A DNA stretch of 13,206 bases, from the NCBI GenBank assembly GCA_041676005.1, contig JBAYST010000024.1:1-13206 (forward strand), read 5' to 3'. The translations under genes and the position numbers were made by a program. Under the pieces are notes generated by a model. The model did no database searches. It saw only the letters and a list, made by a program, of their open reading frames with translations, and was not told where the DNA came from. Below, one piece after another: positions 5,838 to 12,866 of the stretch (positions are counted from its first letter, which is position 1; every line of letters starts with the position of its first letter). The DNA is from JBAYST01 sp041676005. GTDB lineage: Bacteria; Bacillota_I; Bacilli_A; RFN20; CAG-826.

Positions 5838-8519
5838 TTATTCACTTCGCAAAGCGATGACAGGATCTTTTTTAGCGGCTAAAGAAGAAGGAATCAAACC
5901 AGCAAGCAAAGTCAAAATAACAGAAATTATCGGTAATACGAGTGCTCCATACCACGGAACTGTAATCAATAGATTGAGTTTTGCAAAGTGGTTGATAAGG
6001 AACATGATGGGAATATCCAAAAGGAATGCAGAGCCGACTCCGATGATTCCGGCAAGAAGTCCGGTAATCAAAGTCTCGGCAGTAAAAACTCGAGAAATAT
6101 CTTTTTTTCTTGCCCCGACACTTCGCAAAATGCCAATTTCTTTAGTCCGTTCAAGAACGGAGACATAAGTGATGATTCCGATCATGATCGAAGAAACGAT
6201 TAATGATATGGAAACAAATGCAATCAAAATATAACTGACTGCATCGACGATGACTTGAAATGAAGTAAATAATTCACCGACCATATCTGAGACCGTGATT
6301 TTACCTTCTTCTCCGACCATTTCGTTATAATCCTGTATCATCTGAGTGATTTTTTGTTTGGATTCGAAATCTTTAGGATAGATTCTAATTTCTTCAGGGT
6401 GATCTTTATCGATATAACCGAAATCATCGAGATTCGTTTCATAGTTATTTGGAAAAACAAATTCTTCACCGCTTAAGACGTCGAGCTCTGGATTGGCGAT
6501 TTGATCTTTTAAAACAGTTGCATCTTCATAATATCCACCGGTAGAAGGCGATGAAGTCTGCTCGATTAAATAAGGAAGGAGTTCTGGAGAATATCCGATA
6601 GCACCTTTAATACTGGCGATATTGACATCTGGCTTATTGCGCAGGATTCCGACTATTTTTAATTCAAGAGAATTATCGATTCGGTCTTTCATTTCGACTT
6701 CATCATCGTATTGGTAGTCGTAGTGATAACCGAGTTCGGTTGTCGAATCGATCGTTTTATCATATCTCTGCGTTTTAATTCCTACGGAAAAAGTTAAATT
6801 CAATAAATCTGAAAAACTCTTTTTGAAAGTAGGCGAAGAGGCTGGTTCAGGAAGCGTGCCAGGAAAAGGAATCGAAACACTGCTCATCTGCGCATAAATC
6901 ACTTTACTCATCAAATATGAAGCGTCTTTAATTCCGAGTCCAAAAAGTAAATAATCATTGATTTCATTGTATGAATCTACCGTTAAAACGACTTCGTTAT
7001 AAGCGGTCGGAAGATGACCGGCTAATATATCGTATTGATTATTCAATAACTTTTCGTTGTTGAGCAATTCGGTGAAAGCGTTGAAATTGAGATTTTTAAA
7101 ACTCTGTTCAACCGAATCTTTCATCGAAGGTTTACCATCGCTTGAATGATTGAGAAATTGCTTAAAAATTTCAGCTTTTGCCGGTGTCCAAGTCGGGTCA
7201 TCAGTCCGATAGGTTTCAATCGCTTTTCCTAAATATGAATACGGATCATCCAAATCGGATAAATTGATGATTTCATTGACTAGAGCATTAGTTTCAATGT
7301 CGATTTTTTTATAAATCTGTAAATTTTGCGAATATGTATATTGAATCCCGTTCCATAAATTTCCGTATTTTGTGACAGTTTCATCTTTTTCTAAAAAAGC
7401 TTTAAACGCAGTTGTATCGTTTTTTGTCACTTCGATCGAGTTTGCTAACATGTTGGAAATAAAGGCGTTTTCGACAATTTCTTCTTTATCACTGTATTCA
7501 GGTAGTTCATGGGTCGGACGAGAAGAAACCGCTGAAAGAAGCGAATTCATGTTCGAAGATGCATAAACCGTCATCGGATAAGTCGACATCGCATCGCTTT
7601 CAACCGAAGAAATATAATTGTTGAAGCCAAATGACACTGAAAGAATGAGTGCGATTCCGATAATTCCGATTGAACCTGCAAAGGAAACTAGTATAGTTCT
7701 ACCTTTTTTAGTCATCATATTATTAAACGAGAGCCCTAATGCTGTAGCATAGGACATCGCACTATTTTTGGCTTTTTTATTTTTGGTTTTAATTATTGAT
7801 TTTTTAGTTTTTTGAATCTTGGGCTGTTCAAGTGTTTCACTGGTGAATGGTTTACTATCATCAACGATTTTTCCATCGCTCATCTTGATAATTCGAGTGG
7901 CATATTTCTCAGCCAATTCTTTATTGTGAGTGACCATGATGACCAAGCGATTTTCAGATACTTCTTTGAGCAAATTCAAAACTTGAGTACTCGTTTCACT
8001 ATCAAGAGCACCTGTTGGTTCATCTGCAAGAAGAATCTTTGGATTGTTGATAAGAGCACGCGCGATAGCCACTCTTTGCATTTGTCCACCCGATAATTGA
8101 TGAGGTTTTTTCTTCGCTTTATCTTTTAACCCAACAATTGTCAAAGCTTCCAAGGCCCGCGCTTTTCTTTCCGTGCGACTGATCCCGGCAAGAGTAAGAG
8201 CTAATTCGACATTTGCTAAAACGCTGATATGACCAATCAAATTATAAGATTGAAAAACGAAACCAATCGAATGATTGCGATAGATATCCCAATCGTGATC
8301 TTTGTATTGTTTGGTCGATTTATCTTCGATGATTAAATCGCCTTTAGTATAACGATCAAGTCCTCCGATAATGTTTAATAAAGTAGTTTTACCGCATCCA
8401 GAAGGTCCTAAAATTGCGACGAATTCGTTGCGTCTAAAATCGAGATCCAAATCCCTAATCGCATGAACGACTTCATCGGTCATGACATAGTCTTTGTGAA
8501 TTCCTTTGAGTTTTAACAT
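5838..8519 (-). CDS. ABC transporter fusion: ATP-binding domain plus FtsX/MacB-like permease
   Basis: The 893-residue protein fuses an ATPase to a permease. The N-terminal ATPase (about 1-225) has Walker A GPSGCGKTT (38-46), Q-loop FVFQ (87-90), signature LSGGQ (142-146), Walker B ILLADEPTG (162-170) and the switch His 198. A Lys-rich linker leads to helix 1 (about 275-298). An exposed domain of about 450 residues follows, then three C-terminal helices (about 759-785, 815-842, 857-880) with the FtsX-type segment ERTKEIGILRSVGARKKDI. This is the MacB/LolCDE/BceAB-like (type VII) architecture, which generally drives extracytoplasmic work or export rather than uptake. The substrate cannot be read. 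I start at the ATG at 8519: MLKLKGIHKDY is the usual beginning and AGGAGG lies 7 nt upstream. The first 7 nt overlap the malQ end, so the two genes form an operon. I see no convincing terminator downstream. Confidence 0.92.
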   Translation of the reverse strand: MLKLKGIHKDYVMTDEVVHAIRDLDLDFRRNEFVAILGPSGCGKTTLLNIIGGLDRYTKGDLIIEDKSTKQYKDHDWDIYRNHSIGFVFQSYNLIGHISVLANVELALTLAGISRTERKARALEALTIVGLKDKAKKKPHQLSGGQMQRVAIARALINNPKILLADEPTGALDSETSTQVLNLLKEVSENRLVIMVTHNKELAEKYATRIIKMSDGKIVDDSKPFTSETLEQPKIQKTKKSIIKTKNKKAKNSAMSYATALGLSFNNMMTKKGRTILVSFAGSIGIIGIALILSVSFGFNNYISSVESDAMSTYPMTVYASSNMNSLLSAVSSRPTHELPEYSDKEEIVENAFISNMLANSIEVTKNDTTAFKAFLEKDETVTKYGNLWNGIQYTYSQNLQIYKKIDIETNALVNEIINLSDLDDPYSYLGKAIETYRTDDPTWTPAKAEIFKQFLNHSSDGKPSMKDSVEQSFKNLNFNAFTELLNNEKLLNNQYDILAGHLPTAYNEVVLTVDSYNEINDYLLFGLGIKDASYLMSKVIYAQMSSVSIPFPGTLPEPASSPTFKKSFSDLLNLTFSVGIKTQRYDKTIDSTTELGYHYDYQYDDEVEMKDRIDNSLELKIVGILRNKPDVNIASIKGAIGYSPELLPYLIEQTSSPSTGGYYEDATVLKDQIANPELDVLSGEEFVFPNNYETNLDDFGYIDKDHPEEIRIYPKDFESKQKITQMIQDYNEMVGEEGKITVSDMVGELFTSFQVIVDAVSYILIAFVSISLIVSSIMIGIITYVSVLERTKEIGILRSVGARKKDISRVFTAETLITGLLAGIIGVGSAFLLDIPIMFLINHFAKLNLLITVPWYGALVLPIISVILTLLAGLIPSSLAAKKDPVIALRSE

Positions 8520-9898
8520 TTTTTCAACCTCCTCAATTTCCATTCAAAATTTGGTGAACCGACAGTTCCTGGAATATTTAACCTAGCAGAATTACCTAAA
8601 CTCAAATAATCCCAAATCGGTAAAATCGTCATTTTAGCTGGTTTATTCAATATATACTTAATCAATTCATTAAAGACATCTTTATTTGTCCGAATGATTT
8701 TTCGCATTTCTTTTTTCTTTTCTAAAGAAAGATTCTTATACCACCCCCAGAGGGTTTCATTATCATGTGTCCCGCTATAGACAACTAAATTTCCATCGTC
8801 CTTAAAATGCGGATCAAATAAAGTGAATTGAATGACATTCATCCCTGGAAGTTTATATTTATCGCGAAGTTCATAAACACTCGGAGCCAAAAGCCCGAGA
8901 TCTTCGGCGATGATTTGAAGTGAAGGATGCTTTTGATATAAGAGATCGAAAAATTCTGCGCCCGGACCTTTTTTCCATTCGCCAATTGTCGCATCAACTG
9001 TATCTATTGGAATTAAGTAATACGTATCAAAAGCACGAAAATGATCTAATCTCACAATGTCATATAAATTTTGGGTGAAACCGATTCTTTTAATTAAAAA
9101 AGCATAATCATCGATTTTCATTTTTTCAAAATCATAAATCGGATTGCCCCACCTTTGCCCGATTTTCGAAAAATAATCTGGCGGAACTCCTCCGACAAAG
9201 CGGGGATTATATTTTTCATCCAAGAGAAATTGGTCTCGATTCAGCCAGCAATCAACACTGTCAAAACCAACGTAAAAAGGAAGATCGCCGATCAGTTTAA
9301 TTTTTCTTTCATGAGCGTAGGCTAAGACGTGTTTCCACTGTTTTTGAGCAATGTATTGTAAAAAAATCACGAAATTCATTTTATCGAGATACTTTTTAGA
9401 CAAAGTGCGATGTCTTAAAAAATAATCTCTTTGAGAAATTTTCCATTCATTCCACGATTTATTATCGTTGAGCTCTGAAAACACTGTGAAAGTCGCATAT
9501 TCAAAAACCCAGGAATTACGAGTTTTAAACTTTTTAAGTCCGTTTTGTGGACCTTTTACATAATTTTCATAAGCTTTCTTTAAGTACCCGAGTTTGAACT
9601 TACGCACCGCTTCATAACGGATTACACCTGTTCCATTGTGATAAGAGGGGACTTTATTTAAAAGCCCATCACTAACCAATTCATCTAAAGAGATATAAAT
9701 GAAATCAAGCGCATAAGAACAAGTCGTCAAATAAGGAGAATTTCCTGGTCCAAGAGGATTTAGAGGTAAAACTTGCCAATAATCAAAGTGTTTTTTTCTC
9801 AACCAATTAATAAACTCAAAAGACGGATTTCCAAAATCGCCAATTCCATGCCGTCCTGGCAAAGAGGCAACAGGTGCTAAGATACCAGCATTTTTCAT
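8513..9898 (-). CDS. malQ: 4-alpha-glucanotransferase (amylomaltase, GH77), short C-terminus
   Basis: MalQ transfers alpha-1,4-glucan segments between maltodextrins, releasing glucose, in maltose and glycogen metabolism in the cytoplasm. The 461-residue product begins MKNAGILAPVASLPGRHGIG, the family start. It has GDLPFYVGFDSVDCW (204-218), the nucleophile region RLDHFRAF with Asp 285, AEDLG with the acid/base Glu 332, and GTHDNET with Asp 379. The end is compact: after IPGTVGSPNFEWKL the protein closes with RRLKKC, whereas most GH77 proteins continue for about 20-30 residues. That closing stretch is encoded by the DNA that serves as the next gene's Shine-Dalgarno. The ATG has no Shine-Dalgarno but lies 8 nt after TATAAT. 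All catalytic residues remain, so activity is likely. No glycogen or maltose transport genes are in the window. Confidence 0.95.
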   Translation of the reverse strand: MKNAGILAPVASLPGRHGIGDFGNPSFEFINWLRKKHFDYWQVLPLNPLGPGNSPYLTTCSYALDFIYISLDELVSDGLLNKVPSYHNGTGVIRYEAVRKFKLGYLKKAYENYVKGPQNGLKKFKTRNSWVFEYATFTVFSELNDNKSWNEWKISQRDYFLRHRTLSKKYLDKMNFVIFLQYIAQKQWKHVLAYAHERKIKLIGDLPFYVGFDSVDCWLNRDQFLLDEKYNPRFVGGVPPDYFSKIGQRWGNPIYDFEKMKIDDYAFLIKRIGFTQNLYDIVRLDHFRAFDTYYLIPIDTVDATIGEWKKGPGAEFFDLLYQKHPSLQIIAEDLGLLAPSVYELRDKYKLPGMNVIQFTLFDPHFKDDGNLVVYSGTHDNETLWGWYKNLSLEKKKEMRKIIRTNKDVFNELIKYILNKPAKMTILPIWDYLSLGNSARLNIPGTVGSPNFEWKLRRLKKC

Positions 9899-9906
9899 AT
9901 ATCTAT

Positions 9907-9934
9907 ATTATATAGACCAAGATTTTGATGACAA
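9907..9934 (-). promoter_or_regulatory. Promoter of malQ-ABC, predicting a leaderless mRNA
   Basis: TTGTCA (9929-9934) and TATAAT (9907-9912) are 16 nt apart, a near-consensus sigma-A promoter. The malQ ATG begins 9 nt downstream of the last base of the -10 box, so the transcript should start at or within about 2 nt of the start codon. No Shine-Dalgarno is present. Confidence 0.82.
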
Positions 9935-10080
9935 GAAAAGTTTACTATTTTAGGAGGCAAAAAATATTTCGTTTTTTACACAAAAAAGTTTTTTCTGCGT
10001 TCATTAAACTTCTAATTGATCAAATTTAAAATAACGAGAGCTGTTTTTTTCTTTGCGCAATTTAATTTATTTAAATAAAA

Positions 10081-10593
10081 TTAATTTTTCTTCGTCAATC
10101 TAACATTCTTTTTAATATCTTCAGTCGCTTCGGTTTTGGCAACGATCGCATCTTTAAGTGGAAGTTCAGGAAGATTTTGGAAAAGATATTCATCGCATTT
10201 TTTAAAAATCGCTTCTTGGGTTTTCTTTTTGTTTGCCAAAAGGATGAGAAAAGAAATCAATTCAAAAGATCCATAAAAAAGCAACGTTGCCCCAACGATA
10301 TAAAGAACGAGTTTAGCAATTGGATGAGGAACAAAAAATCCGATTAAAATTAAAGCTACTGCTATTAAAAGAGTGATGATTGATAAAGACGGGACTTTCT
10401 TTTTTGTTTTCCAATAAAGTTTTTCTAATTTGATCACTTTTTTCATCAGAGGATATTTTCTATCTCTTTCCAAAATTAAAACTGTCTCAGTTTCTGCGAC
10501 GATTTCATCTTTGAGGATATAACCAAAATGGTGATACATTTCTTTTGCCTCTTCTTTTTTTAAAAACGGAACTTTAACTTTTTTAGTTTCCAT
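10081..10593 (-). CDS. Small two-helix membrane protein, second of a paralogous pair
   Basis: I do not recognise the family. The 170-residue product has a charged N-terminal cytoplasmic region of about 65 residues, two hydrophobic helices (about 67-89 and 92-118) and a Lys/Glu-rich tail. It aligns without gaps to the first 60 residues of the preceding gene's product. ERD stands at 42-44 in both, Lys 55 and Glu 57 are shared, and the first helix starts at about 67 in both. This argues for tandem duplication. The ATG overlaps the end of the upstream gene by 11 nt. An AGAGGAG motif lies about 13 nt upstream, rather far, so translation may depend on coupling. The end lies near A+T-rich DNA with only weak A:U hairpins. 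The function is unknown. Confidence 0.75.
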   Translation of the reverse strand: METKKVKVPFLKKEEAKEMYHHFGYILKDEIVAETETVLILERDRKYPLMKKVIKLEKLYWKTKKKVPSLSIITLLIAVALILIGFFVPHPIAKLVLYIVGATLLFYGSFELISFLILLANKKKTQEAIFKKCDEYLFQNLPELPLKDAIVAKTEATEDIKKNVRLTKKN

Positions 10594-11056
10594 ATTTTCT
10601 TTTTATCTCCTCTAGTTCTGATTTGATTTCATTTCTCAGTTTGGTTTTCTCTTCGTCTAACTTTTCAATTTTTTTAGCTCGCAAAAAAATAAATCCGATA
10701 GCGCAAAAAGAAATTAGCACGGCCGGGAAACCTAAAATACCAAGCCATTTCAACATCTGAAATTCGATTTCCAAGTTTTCAAGGACAATCCATAAGACTA
10801 AAATCGCAGTGACGAGCATAAAAGCCAAAATGACCAAGACGAATAACGGCCACAAAGGAGGTTCGCGTAGTGCGGCGATTTTTCTTTCCATTTTCGTTAA
10901 ATTACTATAGTAAGGAAGTGCGGTGTCCCTTTCAAAATCGACGATTACCTTATCGTTTTTATATTGAACAAAAACGACTTTCCATTCGAAAAGTTCCATT
11001 TCTTTGATGAGATTATTTTCATTTGGTAATGAAACTATTTTGCGAATTTTTTCCAC
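10583..11056 (-). CDS. Small two-helix membrane protein, first of a paralogous pair (GTG start)
   Basis: The family is not recognised. The 157-residue product has a soluble N-terminal region (1-65) with VIVDFERDTALPYY (37-50) and KMERK (55-59), helices at about 67-92 and 103-125, and a charged coiled-coil-like end (127-153: KKIEKLDEEKTKL and following). I keep the GTG at 11056 because it begins the register shared with the downstream paralogue. Also, a TTGCGA-N17-TAGACT promoter ends 6 nt before it, which puts the expected first transcribed base on the G of GTG. No Shine-Dalgarno is present. An ATG at residue 20 would remove the conserved start. The next gene overlaps its end, so the two are co-expressed and could form a hetero-oligomer. 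This is inference. Confidence 0.72.
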   Translation of the reverse strand: MEKIRKIVSLPNENNLIKEMELFEWKVVFVQYKNDKVIVDFERDTALPYYSNLTKMERKIAALREPPLWPLFVLVILAFMLVTAILVLWIVLENLEIEFQMLKWLGILGFPAVLISFCAIGFIFLRAKKIEKLDEEKTKLRNEIKSELEEIKRKYGN

Positions 11057-11062
11057 GCTTTT

Positions 11063-11091
11063 AGTCTAGATGTAAATCATCTATTTCGCAA
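11063..11091 (-). promoter_or_regulatory. Candidate promoter of the paralogous membrane-protein pair
   Basis: TTGCGA (11086-11091) and TAGACT (11063-11068) lie 17 nt apart, each matching four of six consensus bases. Exactly 6 nt separate the -10 box from the GTG start codon, so a transcript from here would be leaderless. Confidence 0.45.
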
Positions 11092-11248
11092 TCCTTTCGT
11101 TTTCATGTACTGTGCATGGATGATCATATTCATTTATCCTTTTTGAAAATCACGGTTAATCAGAAATTGTGAAAAAATCTAAAAGCATCAGAATGTCAAA
11201 AATCAAAAATGCAATAAAGATCAGTCAGTTGAAGGAAAAAATATCTTT

Positions 11249-11737
11249 TTATATTGATTCATCATAAATGACTGCTCGGCGTGATTTTTTGATTTGCAGG
11301 AGTAATTCTTTCATCACGTATCGTTCAAGAATAATTGCGATTATAATCGCACATAGTGATGGTAAGGCTAAATAATAGACGATGGCTAGAGTGGGAACAA
11401 ACACAGCTGATAAAAGCCAAAAAAGACCTTCTAGGGCGATGAGAATAGTAATTTCATAAACGAGAAACTTCTTTTTTGCATGATAGATAAAACCATAGTG
11501 AACCAAGAGCATTAGTGCATTGATGAGTCGTTTAGTAAAGTATGGAAAAGCAAAGAAATTGAGAAGCATTGAAACTAAAAATAACGGAGCGTATTTAAAG
11601 TCTTGAATGAAAAAATAAATCGCTGCTCCAATCGAAAATAAAAATAATATTTCAAAGACCGAGATAACCCAGATCTCTGTTTTTCTTATTTTATGATAAA
11701 ACGAGTCGATTTCAATTTTTAGTTCAACTTCATCCAT
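11249..11737 (-). CDS. Small multi-pass membrane protein coupled to the DUF2974 hydrolase
   Basis: The family is not recognised. From the ATG at 11737 the product has 162 residues. About four hydrophobic segments (22-44, 47-67, 91-116, 117-141) follow an acidic, helical N-terminus and precede a basic end (QIKKSRRAVIYDESI). An upstream in-frame TTG at 11758 lies inside the previous gene and is unlikely. AAAGGA, 10 nt before the ATG, is a suitable Shine-Dalgarno and lies in the last codons of the hydrolase gene. One base separates the hydrolase TAA from this ATG, a classic coupling arrangement. The context suggests a membrane partner for the hydrolase, but nothing in the sequence gives the function. 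Confidence 0.75.
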   Translation of the reverse strand: MDEVELKIEIDSFYHKIRKTEIWVISVFEILFLFSIGAAIYFFIQDFKYAPLFLVSMLLNFFAFPYFTKRLINALMLLVHYGFIYHAKKKFLVYEITILIALEGLFWLLSAVFVPTLAIVYYLALPSLCAIIIAIILERYVMKELLLQIKKSRRAVIYDESI

Positions 11738-11738
11738 T

Positions 11739-12824
11739 TTATTTAGGTCCTTTAACAAAACTGAGCGCTAATTGAAGAAAAGTCTGTTTGACTAGTTTCT
11801 TTTCTATTTCAGTTAAAGTTTTATATTCATCAATGATTTCTTTTGTGCAACTCGCTGCATTTGCCCTGATTTCTTTTAATGTTCGTTTTTCAGTAGAATT
11901 CGCAAGTCTTCCTAAGATATTGACGAATTTTTCTCGCTCTTCAAAAGACATTTTACTGAGGAGATGACGAAGTGCGTAATGGCTTCTAATCGACATTTCA
12001 GAAATGTTTTTAGCGACGACAAAATTGTCTCCTTCAATTTTCCAATTATAGAAGAGGTGTTGATCGATTATCGTCACACCACGGGCATGTATTGGAATAT
12101 AACTATCGGTTTGTTCGAGAATTGTTCCGACAATTGAAGAACGAGGAATAATCGTCGTAATTCGTGGCTTTATTCGTAAATAACTCGGTTTTTGCGTTGT
12201 TTCTTCTAAAAAACCTGGTCCGTCAAAATTATAGATTTGCAAGATTCGATCTTGGACATTCCGCGGGATGAATGCTCCAGCGTAAACTGCAAGATTACCG
12301 CCTTTACTATGACCGCCAAGCATGATTTTAGAAGATGGGAAACGATAGGCTATTCTTTGGACGTATTCAACCGCCGAGGCTTGTCCACTCGTCTCGTAAA
12401 CAAATGACATATTGAGATTTTCTTTCCATCCGACAATCGTACTATCGGTTCCGCTAAAAGCGATGAATAAGTTTCCGTCTTCTAATAGAAATGTCAAAGC
12501 GGAGAATTGCTCATCTGCCTCTTCATCGATCCGCTCGACATAATCAAAAACTTTAATTTCTGAATAACGAGATGACTTAAGAACATAGCGGGCTAATTGA
12601 GGATCGCGCTTTCTTAAAATACATTTATCAAGAGCAGTTTCGTCATTTATTAGAGCAAAAATCAGTTCTTTTAAGACACCTTGTGAAATGAGCTTTTCGT
12701 TTTTGGGAATAATAAAAGGAAGATAAGAAATTCCAGCAAAAACAAGACCGTCTAAAATTGTGAAAGGTTTTTCGTTAAAATTTAATTGTCCATTTTTTTC
12801 GATATAATCGAAGATATCTGCCAT
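11739..12824 (-). CDS. DUF2974 (Mbeg1-like) alpha/beta-hydrolase family protein
   Basis: The 361-residue product matches the DUF2974 pattern: an N-terminal MADIFDYIEKNGQLNFNEKPF segment, FIAFSGTDSTIVGWKEN (120-136), the nucleophile elbow GGHSKGGNLAVYA (170-182, Ser 173), YNFDGPGF (198-205) and DQHLFYNWKIEGDNF (254-268). Asp 201 and His 256 are plausible triad partners. This is a lipase-like fold; characterised activities are scarce, so the substrate is open. No signal peptide or membrane helix is apparent, so it is probably cytoplasmic. The ATG has no Shine-Dalgarno, but TATAAT ends exactly 6 nt upstream, which predicts a leaderless transcript. A small membrane protein gene starts 1 nt after its stop. 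A DUF3137-like gene precedes it by 42 nt, with its own stop and no terminator visible. Confidence 0.87.
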   Translation of the reverse strand: MADIFDYIEKNGQLNFNEKPFTILDGLVFAGISYLPFIIPKNEKLISQGVLKELIFALINDETALDKCILRKRDPQLARYVLKSSRYSEIKVFDYVERIDEEADEQFSALTFLLEDGNLFIAFSGTDSTIVGWKENLNMSFVYETSGQASAVEYVQRIAYRFPSSKIMLGGHSKGGNLAVYAGAFIPRNVQDRILQIYNFDGPGFLEETTQKPSYLRIKPRITTIIPRSSIVGTILEQTDSYIPIHARGVTIIDQHLFYNWKIEGDNFVVAKNISEMSIRSHYALRHLLSKMSFEEREKFVNILGRLANSTEKRTLKEIRANAASCTKEIIDEYKTLTEIEKKLVKQTFLQLALSFVKGPK

Positions 12825-12830
12825 ATTTTT

Positions 12831-12836
12831 ATTATA
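12831..12836 (-). promoter_or_regulatory. -10 box of the DUF2974 gene
   Basis: A perfect TATAAT preceded by TGCG lies 6 nt before the ATG at 12824, placing the expected first transcribed base on the A of the start codon. No good -35 is seen 16-18 nt upstream (AGTAAA, AAGTAA or TAAGTA), so the promoter would rely on the -10 region. Confidence 0.55.
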
Positions 12837-12866
12837 CGCATTTAAATCGAGATTTACTTATAGTTG

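Noticed and set aside
9959..10000. A:T-rich stems (runs of A and T around 9959-9972 and 9978-9998) as a terminator for the paralogous pair
   Set aside because: The stems contain almost no G:C pairs and lack a proper U-run after a stable hairpin, so I do not call a terminator.
9952..10007. Plus-strand AGGAGG followed by a short ATT-initiated frame
   Set aside because: The frame has about 13 codons, starts with ATT, runs against the direction of all genes and has no promoter. AGGAGG here is probably chance.
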